64,000 nucleotides of DNA from Mucilaginibacter sp. (GCA_028288305.1 JAQBOA010000041.1:124001-188000); one strand, 5' to 3'. Positions 42,985 to 52,570 are shown, counted from the first letter of the stretch. The notes: a model not told the origin generated them from the letters alone. A program made the numbers and translations.

Positions 42985-43673
42985 ATTTTTCAATTCCTAA
43001 GTCAGAACTTTGCGATTACGTGACAAAGCAATTAAATACTTTTTATCCGGATAAATTCATTGTAAAAAACGAAATCAGCCAGGTAATTGATATTACATTA
43101 GATAGGTTGGATTTTTGCTTTAGTCACGCTTTAAACACCCGGTATAATGGTATAAATGGGACTATTTTCAATCATTTGTATGCAGATCATTATGTGATGT
43201 TTTTGTGGTATTTATCAAGTGCTGTTTATAAAGAGCTTAACAACTCTAATATCTCATCAAAGCTTTATTATTTAAATAAATCCTTACATGGGGTTGATTG
43301 TATGTTTGATACTAAAATGCCTAACATATTTTTGATATTTCATGGAGTAGGTACTATGATTGGCAAAGCCGAATACAATGATTTTTTTGTGATTTTACAA
43401 GGTTGTACAGTTGGCTCGCATAATGGAAAATATCCTGTATTTGGAAAGGGGGTTGCTTTGGCTGCTAATAGTTCAGTCATTGGGGATTGTAAATTAGGAG
43501 ATAGGGCAACAGTTGCTACACGCACAACTTTATTTAAAAAAGAAATACAGAATGATCATACTGCATTTGTGAACTTTGAAACCGGTGGATTAGAGATTAA
43601 ACACTCTAAAAATTGTTATGCGCAACAGTTTTTCAATATAGATCTAAATAATATAGATCTAAATAAAATATAA
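42981..43673 (+). CDS. Serine-acetyltransferase-like hexapeptide protein
   Basis: The 230-residue protein has an N-terminal helical half and a C-terminal hexapeptide helix (GVGTMIGKAEYNDFFVILQGCTVGSHNGKYPVFGKGVALAANSSVIGDCKLGDRATVATRT), as in CysE-type acetyltransferases. In this cluster it is more likely to acetylate a sugar than serine. The C-terminus contains a duplicated NIDLN from a 15-bp tandem repeat at about 43641-43670. It is followed after 2 bases by a TTG-started flippase gene. Confidence 0.75.
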   Translation: MNFSIPKSELCDYVTKQLNTFYPDKFIVKNEISQVIDITLDRLDFCFSHALNTRYNGINGTIFNHLYADHYVMFLWYLSSAVYKELNNSNISSKLYYLNKSLHGVDCMFDTKMPNIFLIFHGVGTMIGKAEYNDFFVILQGCTVGSHNGKYPVFGKGVALAANSSVIGDCKLGDRATVATRTTLFKKEIQNDHTAFVNFETGGLEIKHSKNCYAQQFFNIDLNNIDLNKI

Positions 43674-43675
43674 CG

Positions 43676-45232
43676 TTGTTAAAAAAAATATTACACACCA
43701 CATCACTAAAGGCAAATATCATTGCAAACTTTGTTGGCAGTGGTTGGGGTGCTTTAATAAGTGTTATTTTTATACCATTATACCTTAAATATATTGGTGT
43801 CGAAGGGTATGGCCTGATTGGGATTTTCGCCAGTTTGCAAGTTGTGCTTTCTTTACTTGACAGTGGATTAAGTACAACCTTGAATAAAGAGATAGCAACG
43901 CTAAGTGCGCTGCCCGATACCCAACGGCAAATGCGTAACCTGGTTAAAACGTTAGGCAATATGTATTGGGGCATAGCTTTAACAGCCGGGCTGATAGCGC
44001 TTTGCCTTTCGCCATTACTGGCAAAATACTGGGTACATTCTAAAGAATTAAGTGTCCAAACAATTACTTATGCTTTTGTTTTACTAAGTATTTCCGTAAT
44101 TTTTCAGTTTCCCAGTGGATTTTATAGCGGCGGCTTACTTGGATTGCAAAAGCAAGTTGCTCTTAATGTTTTGCGAGTGTTTTTTGCCACTTTAAAAAGT
44201 GTTGGTGGAGTAATCGTTTTGGCATACGTATCCAGTTCGATTTTAGCATTTTTTAGCTGGATATTGATTGTAAGTATTTTTCAAGCTTTCGCATCCAGGT
44301 ATACTTTGTGGTATTATTTACCTAAAACAGCTATAAAACCAATATTTGATAAAAAAGAACTAAGAAATATTGGTCGTTTTGCAGCCGGCCTTACATTGAT
44401 TGGCTTAACAAGTGTGTTACTTACGCAGGTTGATAATATAGTTTTGAGCAAAATATTATCATTAAAGCAATTTGGGTATTATACTTTAGCCTTTACTGTC
44501 GGGTCTATACTTTATATGATTGTCGGGCCTATTTCACAATCATACTTTCCAAAATTTAGTGTGTTGCTGACCGAAGGAAAATTAGACGAATTAAAAAAAA
44601 TGTATCACCAGGGGTGTCAATTAGTAACATTACTTGTAGTGCCGTTTGCTTTATTTTTGGCATTATTCAGTAAGGAAATTTTACTTATCTGGACGCGTAA
44701 TAGCGTTACTGTTCAAAATACCTGGCAAATAACCTCGATAGTTATTTTAGCGATAGCTATTCATTGCTTAATGTTTATTCCTTATATGCTATGCCTTGCT
44801 TATGGTTATACAAAGCTGGCTTTATATACAAATATTATCATCCTGATGGTAATGATTCCGGGGACTATTTTTTCGGCCATGTATTGGGGGGGATTAGGGG
44901 GTGCGATATGCTGGTTAATTACTAATATTATTTGTTTCTTTGTTAACCCAATAATGATACATAAACTTTTTTTAAAAGGGGAGGCGTTTAAGTGGTATTG
45001 GAATGATACGTTTAAACCTATAATAGCATGTATAATAATATTGCTGTTGTCAAGATTTGTTTTATCAAAAAGTCATTTTGGTATTTCTTTAACCATGGGT
45101 ATCCTTGTAGTTACCTGTATCGCTGGTTTTTGCGTAACCCTTCTTTCTTCCACAGAATTAAAAGAAAATATTGTTGGAAAATTACGTTCCCAATTCAAAA
45201 CAAATAAAACCGGTAAAATTTATGTTAAATAA
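43676..45232 (+). CDS. Wzx-type lipid-linked oligosaccharide flippase
   Basis: The 518-residue protein has about 12-14 hydrophobic segments spread over the full length and begins ANIIANFVGSGWGALISVIFIPLYLKYIGVEGYGLIGIFASLQ, the typical start of the MOP-fold polysaccharide flippases. The start codon is TTG at 43676 because no ATG fits. It would move the undecaprenyl-linked repeat unit across the inner membrane. The downstream glycosyltransferase begins 11 bases before its stop. Confidence 0.88.
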   Translation: MLKKILHTTSLKANIIANFVGSGWGALISVIFIPLYLKYIGVEGYGLIGIFASLQVVLSLLDSGLSTTLNKEIATLSALPDTQRQMRNLVKTLGNMYWGIALTAGLIALCLSPLLAKYWVHSKELSVQTITYAFVLLSISVIFQFPSGFYSGGLLGLQKQVALNVLRVFFATLKSVGGVIVLAYVSSSILAFFSWILIVSIFQAFASRYTLWYYLPKTAIKPIFDKKELRNIGRFAAGLTLIGLTSVLLTQVDNIVLSKILSLKQFGYYTLAFTVGSILYMIVGPISQSYFPKFSVLLTEGKLDELKKMYHQGCQLVTLLVVPFALFLALFSKEILLIWTRNSVTVQNTWQITSIVILAIAIHCLMFIPYMLCLAYGYTKLALYTNIIILMVMIPGTIFSAMYWGGLGGAICWLITNIICFFVNPIMIHKLFLKGEAFKWYWNDTFKPIIACIIILLLSRFVLSKSHFGISLTMGILVVTCIAGFCVTLLSSTELKENIVGKLRSQFKTNKTGKIYVK

Positions 45233-46370
45233 TAAATCGCCTCTCTTAAGCATAATTATCCCAACTAAAAACAGGCAATATACATGCCTTTTTGCAATAG
45301 AGTCTGTTTTACTACTTAACAAGGAGGATGTAGAAATAATAGTTCAGGATTGCAGCGATTCAAATATATTGGAAAATCAAATTGTTGATAAATTTGGAAC
45401 AGATTTGAGGATTAGCTATGAATATATAGATACAAAGCCTTCAATGACAGATAACTGGAACCGGGCATTTGAAAGGGCTACGGGGATGTATAAATGTGGC
45501 ATAGGAGATGATGATGCTGTTTTACCTAGTATTTATGATATTGCAAAATGGGCAAAAGAAAATGATATTGATGCTGTCGGCCACAGCAAAAGATATGAAT
45601 ATTTTTGGCCGGATTTTACGGTTACACCTGGCCATACGGCAAAGTTAATTGTATGGCATTCTAACATTTTCGAGAGTGTAAAAGTTTATGAAAGAAAAGA
45701 TTTGGATGAGTTGTTGAAAATCCAAGCTGCTAGACCAAACATGAATTATAGAAACTTACCAATGGTATATCATTGTTTGTTGGCAAGTTCGTTGATAGAG
45801 AATTTAATAAAAAAAACAGGAAAGTTTTTAGATGGCACCTCTTTAGATGTTTATTCTGCTTTTTCATTAGGCTTACTGGCTAATAAATTTTATGTTTATG
45901 ATACGCCATTCACCTTGCCGGGTGCTTGCGGAGCCAGTAACACAAACAGGTCTCTAAAAAAAAGTATCAGTAATCATTTTTCAGAGTTTAAAATAATTGT
46001 TTCGGACAAAAGAATACCAAAAGTTTATAATTTGACATTTACTATAGCTGAATCTACACAAACAGCTTTTCGTAATTTAAATGATATTACTTATTCAAAA
46101 CTTCTTGACCTTCCATATTTATATGCCGATTTTTTATCTTATTCATTCAATATAAAAATGATTAAAGATTTATATAGATTAATGAAAGAAAATAAGTTTA
46201 CAGCAAAAGATTATATAAGGTTGGTGAAAAATTTTGTGAGGAAAACGTTGGTAAAATTTAGATTTATAAAAAAAAATTTAATAAGATATAGAGCAAAGGA
46301 TGCCGTTCTCTATAAGTCTGATAATATATTGGAGGCAATGAATGTTTTAAAAGCAGAAGGGGTTTTATAG
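45222..46370 (+). CDS. Glycosyltransferase family 2
   Basis: The start at 45222 (MLNNKSPLLSIIIPTKNRQ) is preferred over 45171, which reads the flippase tail out of frame; the protein has 382 residues. The GT2 fold is visible as LSIIIPTKNRQYTCLFAIESVLL and the acidic GIGDDDAVLPSIYDIAKWA, where DDD is the metal/nucleotide site. The C-terminal half is long and helical, without membrane segments. It should transfer one sugar of the repeat unit; donor and linkage are unknown. Confidence 0.82.
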   Translation: MLNNKSPLLSIIIPTKNRQYTCLFAIESVLLLNKEDVEIIVQDCSDSNILENQIVDKFGTDLRISYEYIDTKPSMTDNWNRAFERATGMYKCGIGDDDAVLPSIYDIAKWAKENDIDAVGHSKRYEYFWPDFTVTPGHTAKLIVWHSNIFESVKVYERKDLDELLKIQAARPNMNYRNLPMVYHCLLASSLIENLIKKTGKFLDGTSLDVYSAFSLGLLANKFYVYDTPFTLPGACGASNTNRSLKKSISNHFSEFKIIVSDKRIPKVYNLTFTIAESTQTAFRNLNDITYSKLLDLPYLYADFLSYSFNIKMIKDLYRLMKENKFTAKDYIRLVKNFVRKTLVKFRFIKKNLIRYRAKDAVLYKSDNILEAMNVLKAEGVL

Positions 46371-46475
46371 TTTTCTCTTATTTACTTGATAAATTGAAGT
46401 CGAAAATTAATCATCAATTGCAGATACAGTAAAAATGTCCAATTAATTATCAATAAACAATTACAAATAATAATT

Positions 46476-47552
46476 ATGAATAGAGAGAAACTCTATTTCG
46501 TTCATTTAAATAAGAAACTCAATGATGGCGGGTTATCCCGAAACTTAGCCTTTTGTGAATATCATTTAAAGAAAGGCGCAAAAGTTCAAAATGTTTTTCA
46601 CAGCAATAAATTCAGAAGAGTATTAAGTTCAATCGCCGTTTTTAAAGTTTTATTCTTTTCAAAAAATAAAATCATATTTATTCACCAGGGAACTATCATA
46701 TTTTTGTTTCCTATATCAATATTAAAACATAGTTTTTTTTTAAAGGCTTTGTTTAAGGCACTTCAGCATATTTCAAATAGGAACCGTCTAATTATAGAAG
46801 TAAATGATTTACCTTATGAACAATCGATAGATCTGGAATTACCCGTGAATTTTATAGACAAGCAATTTGAGGAAGCTTTATATTCTTTGAAAAACTGTTT
46901 TTATATCTTCGCATCTCAACAAATGAATGATTTTGTGAAGGAGAAGTTCAAAATCAAAGATGGCCATTCAGAGGCTGTTATTAATGGTTCAACCAGGTTA
47001 GATTCTAATGACATTGTTTTAGCAGATTCTTATAATTGGATAAGTCAGTTCAAATATAAATGTGTATATGCAGGAACCTTAAATAAAGGTAGGCAAATTG
47101 AATCTTTAATAGAGTTATTTACAAAAATTAACCATGTTAATTTAATTTTATTAGGAGATTGGGGAGAATGGCTGCTCGATTACGCTTTGCCGTCAAATGT
47201 GATTTATTTGGGCAATAAGGAACACACTGTTGCACAGCAAATTGTATCAAAATGTGATTTTGGTTTAATTCAGTATAATGCTGATAGATTTTACTATAAT
47301 TTATGTTTTCCAACCAAAATATCTTTTTATCTGACGGCAGGTTTACCTGTTTTAACGACGCCTTTAACAGAATTGAAAAACCATTTCAAAAATTCTGAAT
47401 GCGTTTACTTCGTAGAATTTGACAAATGGAAAGCATTTTTGTTATCTGTTAATTCAGAATTTATAGACAAAGCTAAAATAAATGCGAAAAAAGAAAGCAT
47501 TGATTATGAATGGGCCTCAGTTTTTACCTCATCCAAATTTTTAAACACATAA
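46476..47552 (+). CDS. Glycosyltransferase (GT4-like)
   Basis: The 358-residue protein has two Rossmann-like halves: an N-terminal acceptor half (VHLNKKLNDGGLSRNLAFCEYHLKKG) and a C-terminal donor half with YAGTLNKGRQIESLIELF, LILLGDWG, and FPTKISFYLTAGLPVLTTPLTEL. The E-x7-E motif is weak in this diverged member. It is probably a GT-B enzyme that adds one sugar of the repeat. It ends exactly where the polymerase gene begins. Confidence 0.7.
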   Translation: MNREKLYFVHLNKKLNDGGLSRNLAFCEYHLKKGAKVQNVFHSNKFRRVLSSIAVFKVLFFSKNKIIFIHQGTIIFLFPISILKHSFFLKALFKALQHISNRNRLIIEVNDLPYEQSIDLELPVNFIDKQFEEALYSLKNCFYIFASQQMNDFVKEKFKIKDGHSEAVINGSTRLDSNDIVLADSYNWISQFKYKCVYAGTLNKGRQIESLIELFTKINHVNLILLGDWGEWLLDYALPSNVIYLGNKEHTVAQQIVSKCDFGLIQYNADRFYYNLCFPTKISFYLTAGLPVLTTPLTELKNHFKNSECVYFVEFDKWKAFLLSVNSEFIDKAKINAKKESIDYEWASVFTSSKFLNT

Positions 47553-48656
47553 ATGTATTTCTATATTGGTCTGATCCTATTGACTCTTTCAATAATTGAA
47601 TCTCTGTTCAAATATGAAATTGGTATCAAAAGAATTCTTTTGATATTTTCGATATCTCTATTCTTTATATTAGTTGCATTTAATACATGGTCTCCTGATT
47701 TAGATAGTTATAAATTACAATATCAAAATTATGATGAACAATATGTAAAATATTCGGTCGAACCAGCGACCTTATTTATAATGAAATATGCCAATATATT
47801 TGGCTTTACATTTGAACAATACCAAATTTTTATCGCTTTCATAATTTTTTTATTATTATATAAATCCCTGGTTAAATATTCTCCCTTACCAGTTTTTATT
47901 TTAAGTTGCTTTTACATCATTCCTTTCTTTCCCAATATAGTTCAGGTAAGAAGTTTTCTTTCCTATTCTATATTGATTTATGCGCTCAGATTTTTAAATA
48001 ATCAAAAAATAAAATTTTGGATGTTATTCCTTGTTGCCTTTTTTATACATTATTCTGTTTTAGTTTTTTTGCCTTTCATCTTTTTAAAAAGGTTTCCATT
48101 CTATAACTCAGTCAAGAAAAATCATTACATCATACTGATTGGTACTTTACTTCTCTTGTTGGTACCAAAGTCTATTTCTGAACCTGTTTTAATTTTTATA
48201 AATCCAAAGTACTTACAGAATTTAAAAAATAGTAATACTTTTTTGGGAACCTTAACATTATTTATGCCCTTTTACATTATTAATTATTTTGTTTTAAGTT
48301 TCCATGAAAGGAAGTATAAATTTATAGAATATAAAATTGACGAAAAATATAAAAGTTATATTCCATTATTGGTTCAACTCATCCAATATTCAAATTATAC
48401 GATTATATTTCAATACTTTTTACGCGACACATCCAGAATTACGTATATACTTTACTTGGCTACCCTTATTTATTTGTCAATTATTTTATTTTATGGAGTA
48501 TCCAAAAAATACAATAAAAAGAAAGTTACTTTCCTCCGGGTTACAGTGTTATTATGGACAATTTTGATTTTTTATGTAAACTTCTTAATGATTAATCTGG
48601 GGGAATATTTTAAAATAATAGAAAGGGTTTTTGATTCAAATTCAATATTTAAATGA
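47553..48656 (+). CDS. EpsG/Wzy-like polysaccharide polymerase
   Basis: The 367-residue integral membrane protein shows about ten hydrophobic segments, and a central TFEQYQIFIAFIIFLLLYKSLVKYS/ FYIIPFFPNIVQVRSFLSYSILIYALRFL pattern with the QxRS-type motif shared by EpsG-family proteins. It is very rich in A and T. It is the best candidate for joining repeat units into the polymer in the periplasm. No other Wzy candidate exists in the cluster. Confidence 0.78.
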   Translation: MYFYIGLILLTLSIIESLFKYEIGIKRILLIFSISLFFILVAFNTWSPDLDSYKLQYQNYDEQYVKYSVEPATLFIMKYANIFGFTFEQYQIFIAFIIFLLLYKSLVKYSPLPVFILSCFYIIPFFPNIVQVRSFLSYSILIYALRFLNNQKIKFWMLFLVAFFIHYSVLVFLPFIFLKRFPFYNSVKKNHYIILIGTLLLLLVPKSISEPVLIFINPKYLQNLKNSNTFLGTLTLFMPFYIINYFVLSFHERKYKFIEYKIDEKYKSYIPLLVQLIQYSNYTIIFQYFLRDTSRITYILYLATLIYLSIILFYGVSKKYNKKKVTFLRVTVLLWTILIFYVNFLMINLGEYFKIIERVFDSNSIFK

Positions 48657-49708
48657 TGAAGAAACAAATTGCAATACTTTCTAAATACAATTCAAATGGT
48701 GCAAGTTCCAGATATAGATCGTATAATTACGAAAAGTACTTTAAATCTCGTAAGATTGATATAACATATTTCCCCCTGCTAGGTGATAATTATATAGAAA
48801 ATTTATATCAAAAAAATAGATTCAAAACATTTGTACACCAACTTGAAGGAATAATAAAAAGAATTTTTCAATTGCTATTTTATATGCATAAGTTTGATTT
48901 TCTTATCATTGAAAAAGAACTTATTCCCAATTGCCCGTATTTCTTAGAAAAGTTGTTGCTACGGGGGAAAAACTTTGCTTTAGATTTCGACGATTATGCC
49001 GGATCAAGCTATAAAACGAACCCCCTTAAAAGAATTTTACTCAAAAACAAAATTGATAATTTAGCAAGAGTCGCAAAATTTGTTACAGTTGGCAACCATT
49101 GGTATTTTACAGAGATCAAGAGTAACAATTTAGTTTATTTGCCTACAGTAATTGATTTGGATCAATATAAGTCAATAAAAAAACATAGCAATAATCATGT
49201 AATGACATTAGTTTGGATTGGCTCGCCAACTACAATTAAATATTTGGAAAATTTAAAACCTGTATTACAAAAGCTCGCTAAGAGCAGGGAATTCAAATTA
49301 AAAATAATTGGAGGAAAATTTAGATTAACCGGAGTCGATGTCGAGGAAATTATTTGGAGCTCTGAATCGGAAATTAATGAGATTTTAACCGGGGATATTG
49401 GAATTATGCCTTTAAATGATACATTATGGGAGAAAGGAAAATGCGGCTTTAAATTAATTCAATATATGGCTTGTGGTTTGCCGGTAGTTGCTTCTCCATC
49501 ACCAGCAAATGAAGAAATCATAGTGAACAATAAAACTGGCTATATTGCTTCAGACCTCTCGCAATGGGAATATTATTTAAATAAACTCATGAACGAACAC
49601 GAATTACGTGCTGATTTTGGTTTTAGCAGTAGAGAAAGAGTTGAAAATTTATATTCTTACCAGATTTGGGGCGAAAAATTTGCTGAATTGGTATATGAAA
49701 ACTGTTGA
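48653..49708 (+). CDS. Glycosyltransferase (GT4-like)
   Basis: The 351-residue protein begins KKQIAILSKYNSNGASSRYRSYNYEKYF and has a second half with LVWIGSPTTIKYLENLKPVLQKLAKSREFKLKIIGG and PLNDTLWEKGKCGFKLIQYMACGLPVVASPSPANEEI, the GT-B donor site with conserved E/K residues. Its ATG overlaps the polymerase stop (ATGA). It likely adds a sugar to the repeat unit. It is the last plus-strand gene before the inverted glycosyltransferase. Confidence 0.78.
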   Translation: MMKKQIAILSKYNSNGASSRYRSYNYEKYFKSRKIDITYFPLLGDNYIENLYQKNRFKTFVHQLEGIIKRIFQLLFYMHKFDFLIIEKELIPNCPYFLEKLLLRGKNFALDFDDYAGSSYKTNPLKRILLKNKIDNLARVAKFVTVGNHWYFTEIKSNNLVYLPTVIDLDQYKSIKKHSNNHVMTLVWIGSPTTIKYLENLKPVLQKLAKSREFKLKIIGGKFRLTGVDVEEIIWSSESEINEILTGDIGIMPLNDTLWEKGKCGFKLIQYMACGLPVVASPSPANEEIIVNNKTGYIASDLSQWEYYLNKLMNEHELRADFGFSSRERVENLYSYQIWGEKFAELVYENC

Positions 49709-49781
49709 TATGTTATTACTAATCTACAGTGATATTCAATTTTAATATAAAAATAGCTATTCAAATTTGAGTTCTGCAACT

Positions 49782-50663
49782 TTAATTCTTAATTCTAAAA
49801 ATATAGCTCATAGCTGATTTTAAAAAAAATATTTTTTTATGAATAATTGATTGTCTTGTTGCCTTTTTTAATAGACGAATATCAAAAAAAAAACTATCTG
49901 TAAATGACATGCAAAAATGGCTAGCCCCATCTAAATAATACTTAAACCTAACTTTATCAGAATGAAAGCTATTTTTCATAACTGTAGAGAGAAAATGTTT
50001 CACTTTCAAGTCAATTACTACAAAAGTATTTGTGTGTGTTTTAAATCTCCTGACAAAATCATGATCACTAAAATCTAGTTTGATTAATTCATTATAACCA
50101 TTATTCTCATTAAAAGCCATCAAATCAATACACATTCCACAATTAATGCAAGAGTATTCTTTTAGATTGTTTATACCTGACTTAAGGTTTTTAGAATAAA
50201 AGTTTTGTTTGACATTTTTAGAATAAAACCCTCTTCCAAATTTTAAATGCCCTGGGGAAATAATATTACCATCAACAGTAAGCATAATCGGTACAAAAAG
50301 TTTTTCTTTTGGATAAGCATTTATAGCAGTGATATACTCATTTATGGTTTGGATGGGGAAATCTGTGTCTTGATCTAAAAGCAGCAGCCACTTTTTATTT
50401 TTTTCTAATGCCATTGAAGCTGCAGTATTATACGCTTTGCTAACACCGCTATTATCTTCGTCGCCATAATAGGTGATATTCCAATTAATATAACCGTTGA
50501 GTCTTTCGTTGTTGTTATATTTCGGAAAGTTATCATAAACCAATAAATCAATCTTTCTATCAATAATTTGCAATGATTTAGTTAGCGACGTGAAAGATAT
50601 TGAATCACTTAGTTTTGTTTTATATAAAACTAAAACTGCTAAAACATCTTCTTCAACCTTCAT
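49782..50663 (-). CDS. Glycosyltransferase family 2 (rhamnosyltransferase-like) on the opposite strand
   Basis: The 293-residue GT2 enzyme begins VLAVLVLYKTKLSDSISF and has LLVYDNFP, GVSKAYNTAASMALEKNKKWLLLLDQDTDF (the DQD metal site typical of rhamnosyltransferases) and CINCGMCIDLMAF. It is the only minus-strand gene in the polysaccharide cluster, flanked by AT-rich non-coding DNA. An insertion or local inversion is a plausible reason. It should add one sugar to the polymer; rhamnose is only suggested by the subfamily. Confidence 0.8.
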   Translation of the reverse strand: MKVEEDVLAVLVLYKTKLSDSISFTSLTKSLQIIDRKIDLLVYDNFPKYNNNERLNGYINWNITYYGDEDNSGVSKAYNTAASMALEKNKKWLLLLDQDTDFPIQTINEYITAINAYPKEKLFVPIMLTVDGNIISPGHLKFGRGFYSKNVKQNFYSKNLKSGINNLKEYSCINCGMCIDLMAFNENNGYNELIKLDFSDHDFVRRFKTHTNTFVVIDLKVKHFLSTVMKNSFHSDKVRFKYYLDGASHFCMSFTDSFFFDIRLLKKATRQSIIHKKIFFLKSAMSYIFRIKN

Positions 50664-51265
50664 TTTTTAGCTATAATTTAATCGATTAACAATTTGGGGA
50701 GCCATCAATTTTTAATAAATGATAGTGATCGCTATATTTTAAGCATTGTAATACTTAAAGCATACCCTTTACGATGCGGGGCAAATATTCAACATTTTTT
50801 TATTAATAAAGCCCTAAAATGTAAATTATTACCGAATTTTAATCAAATAAAAGGTACCTACTGATATAAAATCATAATACTATTTTTACGCATTATTCAT
50901 CATATCAGCCTTTTGCAAGCTTTGTAATTATTGTTATTTATTTGACTGATATAACCAAAAATAAAGCAAGTGAGTTGTTAATGAGGTTATTTCAAATTTT
51001 AAAAATCAGGTTCTACCTCAACTTTTATAAGAGATTACCTAATTGTAAGTTTTTTCCCCTGAAAGCTTCACCACGATATTATGCCGATTTTGGTTAACTA
51101 TAAAACAAATAACTTGGTGCCTTTGCACCGCGGAAATTTTCACTCCGTTCGTATTTAAAAACTTCTTTATTACATGTTCCAGAAGAAAGTTCGTAAGGGT
51201 AGTCATATCCTTGATAGGCTACCACCTTATTATGTCTAATTTTGGGAATATATGTGAGCCGATAT
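50664..51265. other. Long AT-rich non-coding gap with a possible gene remnant
   Basis: The gap between the inverted glycosyltransferase and the beta-helix gene is about 760 bases, the longest in the cluster. A short ORF at 50981-51097 (plus strand) encodes 38 residues, MRLFQILKIRFYLNFYKRLPN..., whose basic amphipathic start resembles the first residues of polysaccharide-type acetyltransferases. It ends abruptly and may be a degraded gene. No tRNA, repeat pair or complete ORF was recognised. Confidence 0.35.
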
Positions 51266-51295
51266 TTTGTGAGTTCTTTTTAATCGCTAACTTTG
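51266..51295 (+). promoter_or_regulatory. Internal promoter before the beta-helix gene
   Basis: TTTG (51266-51269) is followed after 18 bases by TAACTTTG (51288-51295), matching the Bacteroidota promoter TTTG-N(17-23)-TAnnTTTG at both elements. Transcription would start near 51302, giving a leader of about 125 bases. It would drive the second half of the cluster independently of the promoter at 32307. Confidence 0.6.
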
Positions 51296-51427
51296 GCATT
51301 AAATAATTCCAAAACTTAAGAATCTGACAACAAAAGATTCTTTTAATTTTGACGCATAAATTTCGTAAAGATTATAAAATGGGTACTATTTGTTGTAATC
51401 TTTTTAAACATTAGTTTTAGTATTTCC

Positions 51428-52570
51428 ATGATGAGAGGCATGAAAATTTCGCTGTTTTTTTTATTTATCGGTTTATGCATTTTTCAAAAACTTTATTCCC
51501 AGAGCTTCGATAAGGCAGTACCTTCGGTATATTCAAATATTAATTTGCCTACAAATAAGGAGAGAACTTTAGTAGAACGTGATTTTAAAGGATCATATAA
51601 TATTAATTCTTGTTTGCCGCCAAATTATGTTAGAGATGGCTCTATTGATTATACTTCTTTTATTCAAGGGGTGCTGGATAAATATTCTAAAGTTGTTTTT
51701 CCTGATTTTCCTGTTTTAATTAATGAAAGCGGTTTAACAATTCATAGTAATTCAAAATTATATTTTCCTTCAGGCTCAAAATTATTTTTACGGCCGAGCA
51801 ATAATGGACATTATGAAATGTTAAGAATTCATAATGTTAGTAATGTCATTTTATACTACCCTGTTGTTGTTGGCGATCGTAAAAATCATTCAGGCACTGA
51901 CGGTGAGTGGGGAATGGGATTATCAATAAGTGATTCAAAAAATATTTTGATTCAAAAACCCAGAATTGATGATTGCTGGGGTGATGGCATCTATTTAGGA
52001 CAAAATTCCAACCCTAATATAAATATTCAAATTGTTAAACCTTTTTTAAATAATAATAGACGAAATGGGATTTCTATTATTTCGGTAAATGGTTTAAAAA
52101 TTTACCAGCCGGTTATATCAAACACAAATGGTACAAGCCCTATGGCTGGCATCGATTTTGAACCAAACTCGAATAATGATATTATAGATAGCATTTTAAT
52201 AGATAAGCCTATTACATTCAACAATTATTTTCACGGAATTCTTTTTGCATTGGGTAACCAGTCAGGCAATCATCAGCGATATATTAACATTAAAATTAAT
52301 AGTCCTATTGATGACCAATCTGCTTATGGTATAAGCTTTAAATTAGAGCAGAACCACGCTTTGCCAAATAACCCAAAAGGCTTGATAGAAATAAATAAGC
52401 CTGTTTTAAAAAATAATAAAATAAAATCTCTACTTTTTTATCCGGGAAACCTTGATAATACTGTTACCGTTAAAATTTCCAATCCTAAACTTATAAGCAC
52501 AAAACCCGATGAGCTCCTGAAAATCCAAAAGGAATTACAAGATAACAATAAAAATATTATTATACAGTAA
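51428..52570 (+). CDS. Secreted right-handed beta-helix protein
   Basis: The 380-residue protein has a signal peptide (ISLFFLFIGLCIFQKLYSQ) and then repeated short strands with Asn-rich turns (VSNVILYYPVVVGDR, SDSKNILIQKPRIDDCWGDGIYLGQNSNPNINIQIVKPFLNNNRRNGISIISVNGLKIYQPVISN), the hallmark of pectate-lyase or glycosidase beta-helices. Early residues GSIDYTSFIQGVLDKYSKVVFP match the pectate-lyase-3-like N-cap. It probably binds or cleaves the polysaccharide, for example for trimming or release. No catalytic residues can be fixed. Confidence 0.72.
   Translation: MMRGMKISLFFLFIGLCIFQKLYSQSFDKAVPSVYSNINLPTNKERTLVERDFKGSYNINSCLPPNYVRDGSIDYTSFIQGVLDKYSKVVFPDFPVLINESGLTIHSNSKLYFPSGSKLFLRPSNNGHYEMLRIHNVSNVILYYPVVVGDRKNHSGTDGEWGMGLSISDSKNILIQKPRIDDCWGDGIYLGQNSNPNINIQIVKPFLNNNRRNGISIISVNGLKIYQPVISNTNGTSPMAGIDFEPNSNNDIIDSILIDKPITFNNYFHGILFALGNQSGNHQRYINIKINSPIDDQSAYGISFKLEQNHALPNNPKGLIEINKPVLKNNKIKSLLFYPGNLDNTVTVKISNPKLISTKPDELLKIQKELQDNNKNIIIQ

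Noticed and set aside
50981-51097. 38-residue ORF as a real gene
   Set aside because: It is too short, has no support from neighbours and ends abruptly; at best it is a remnant.
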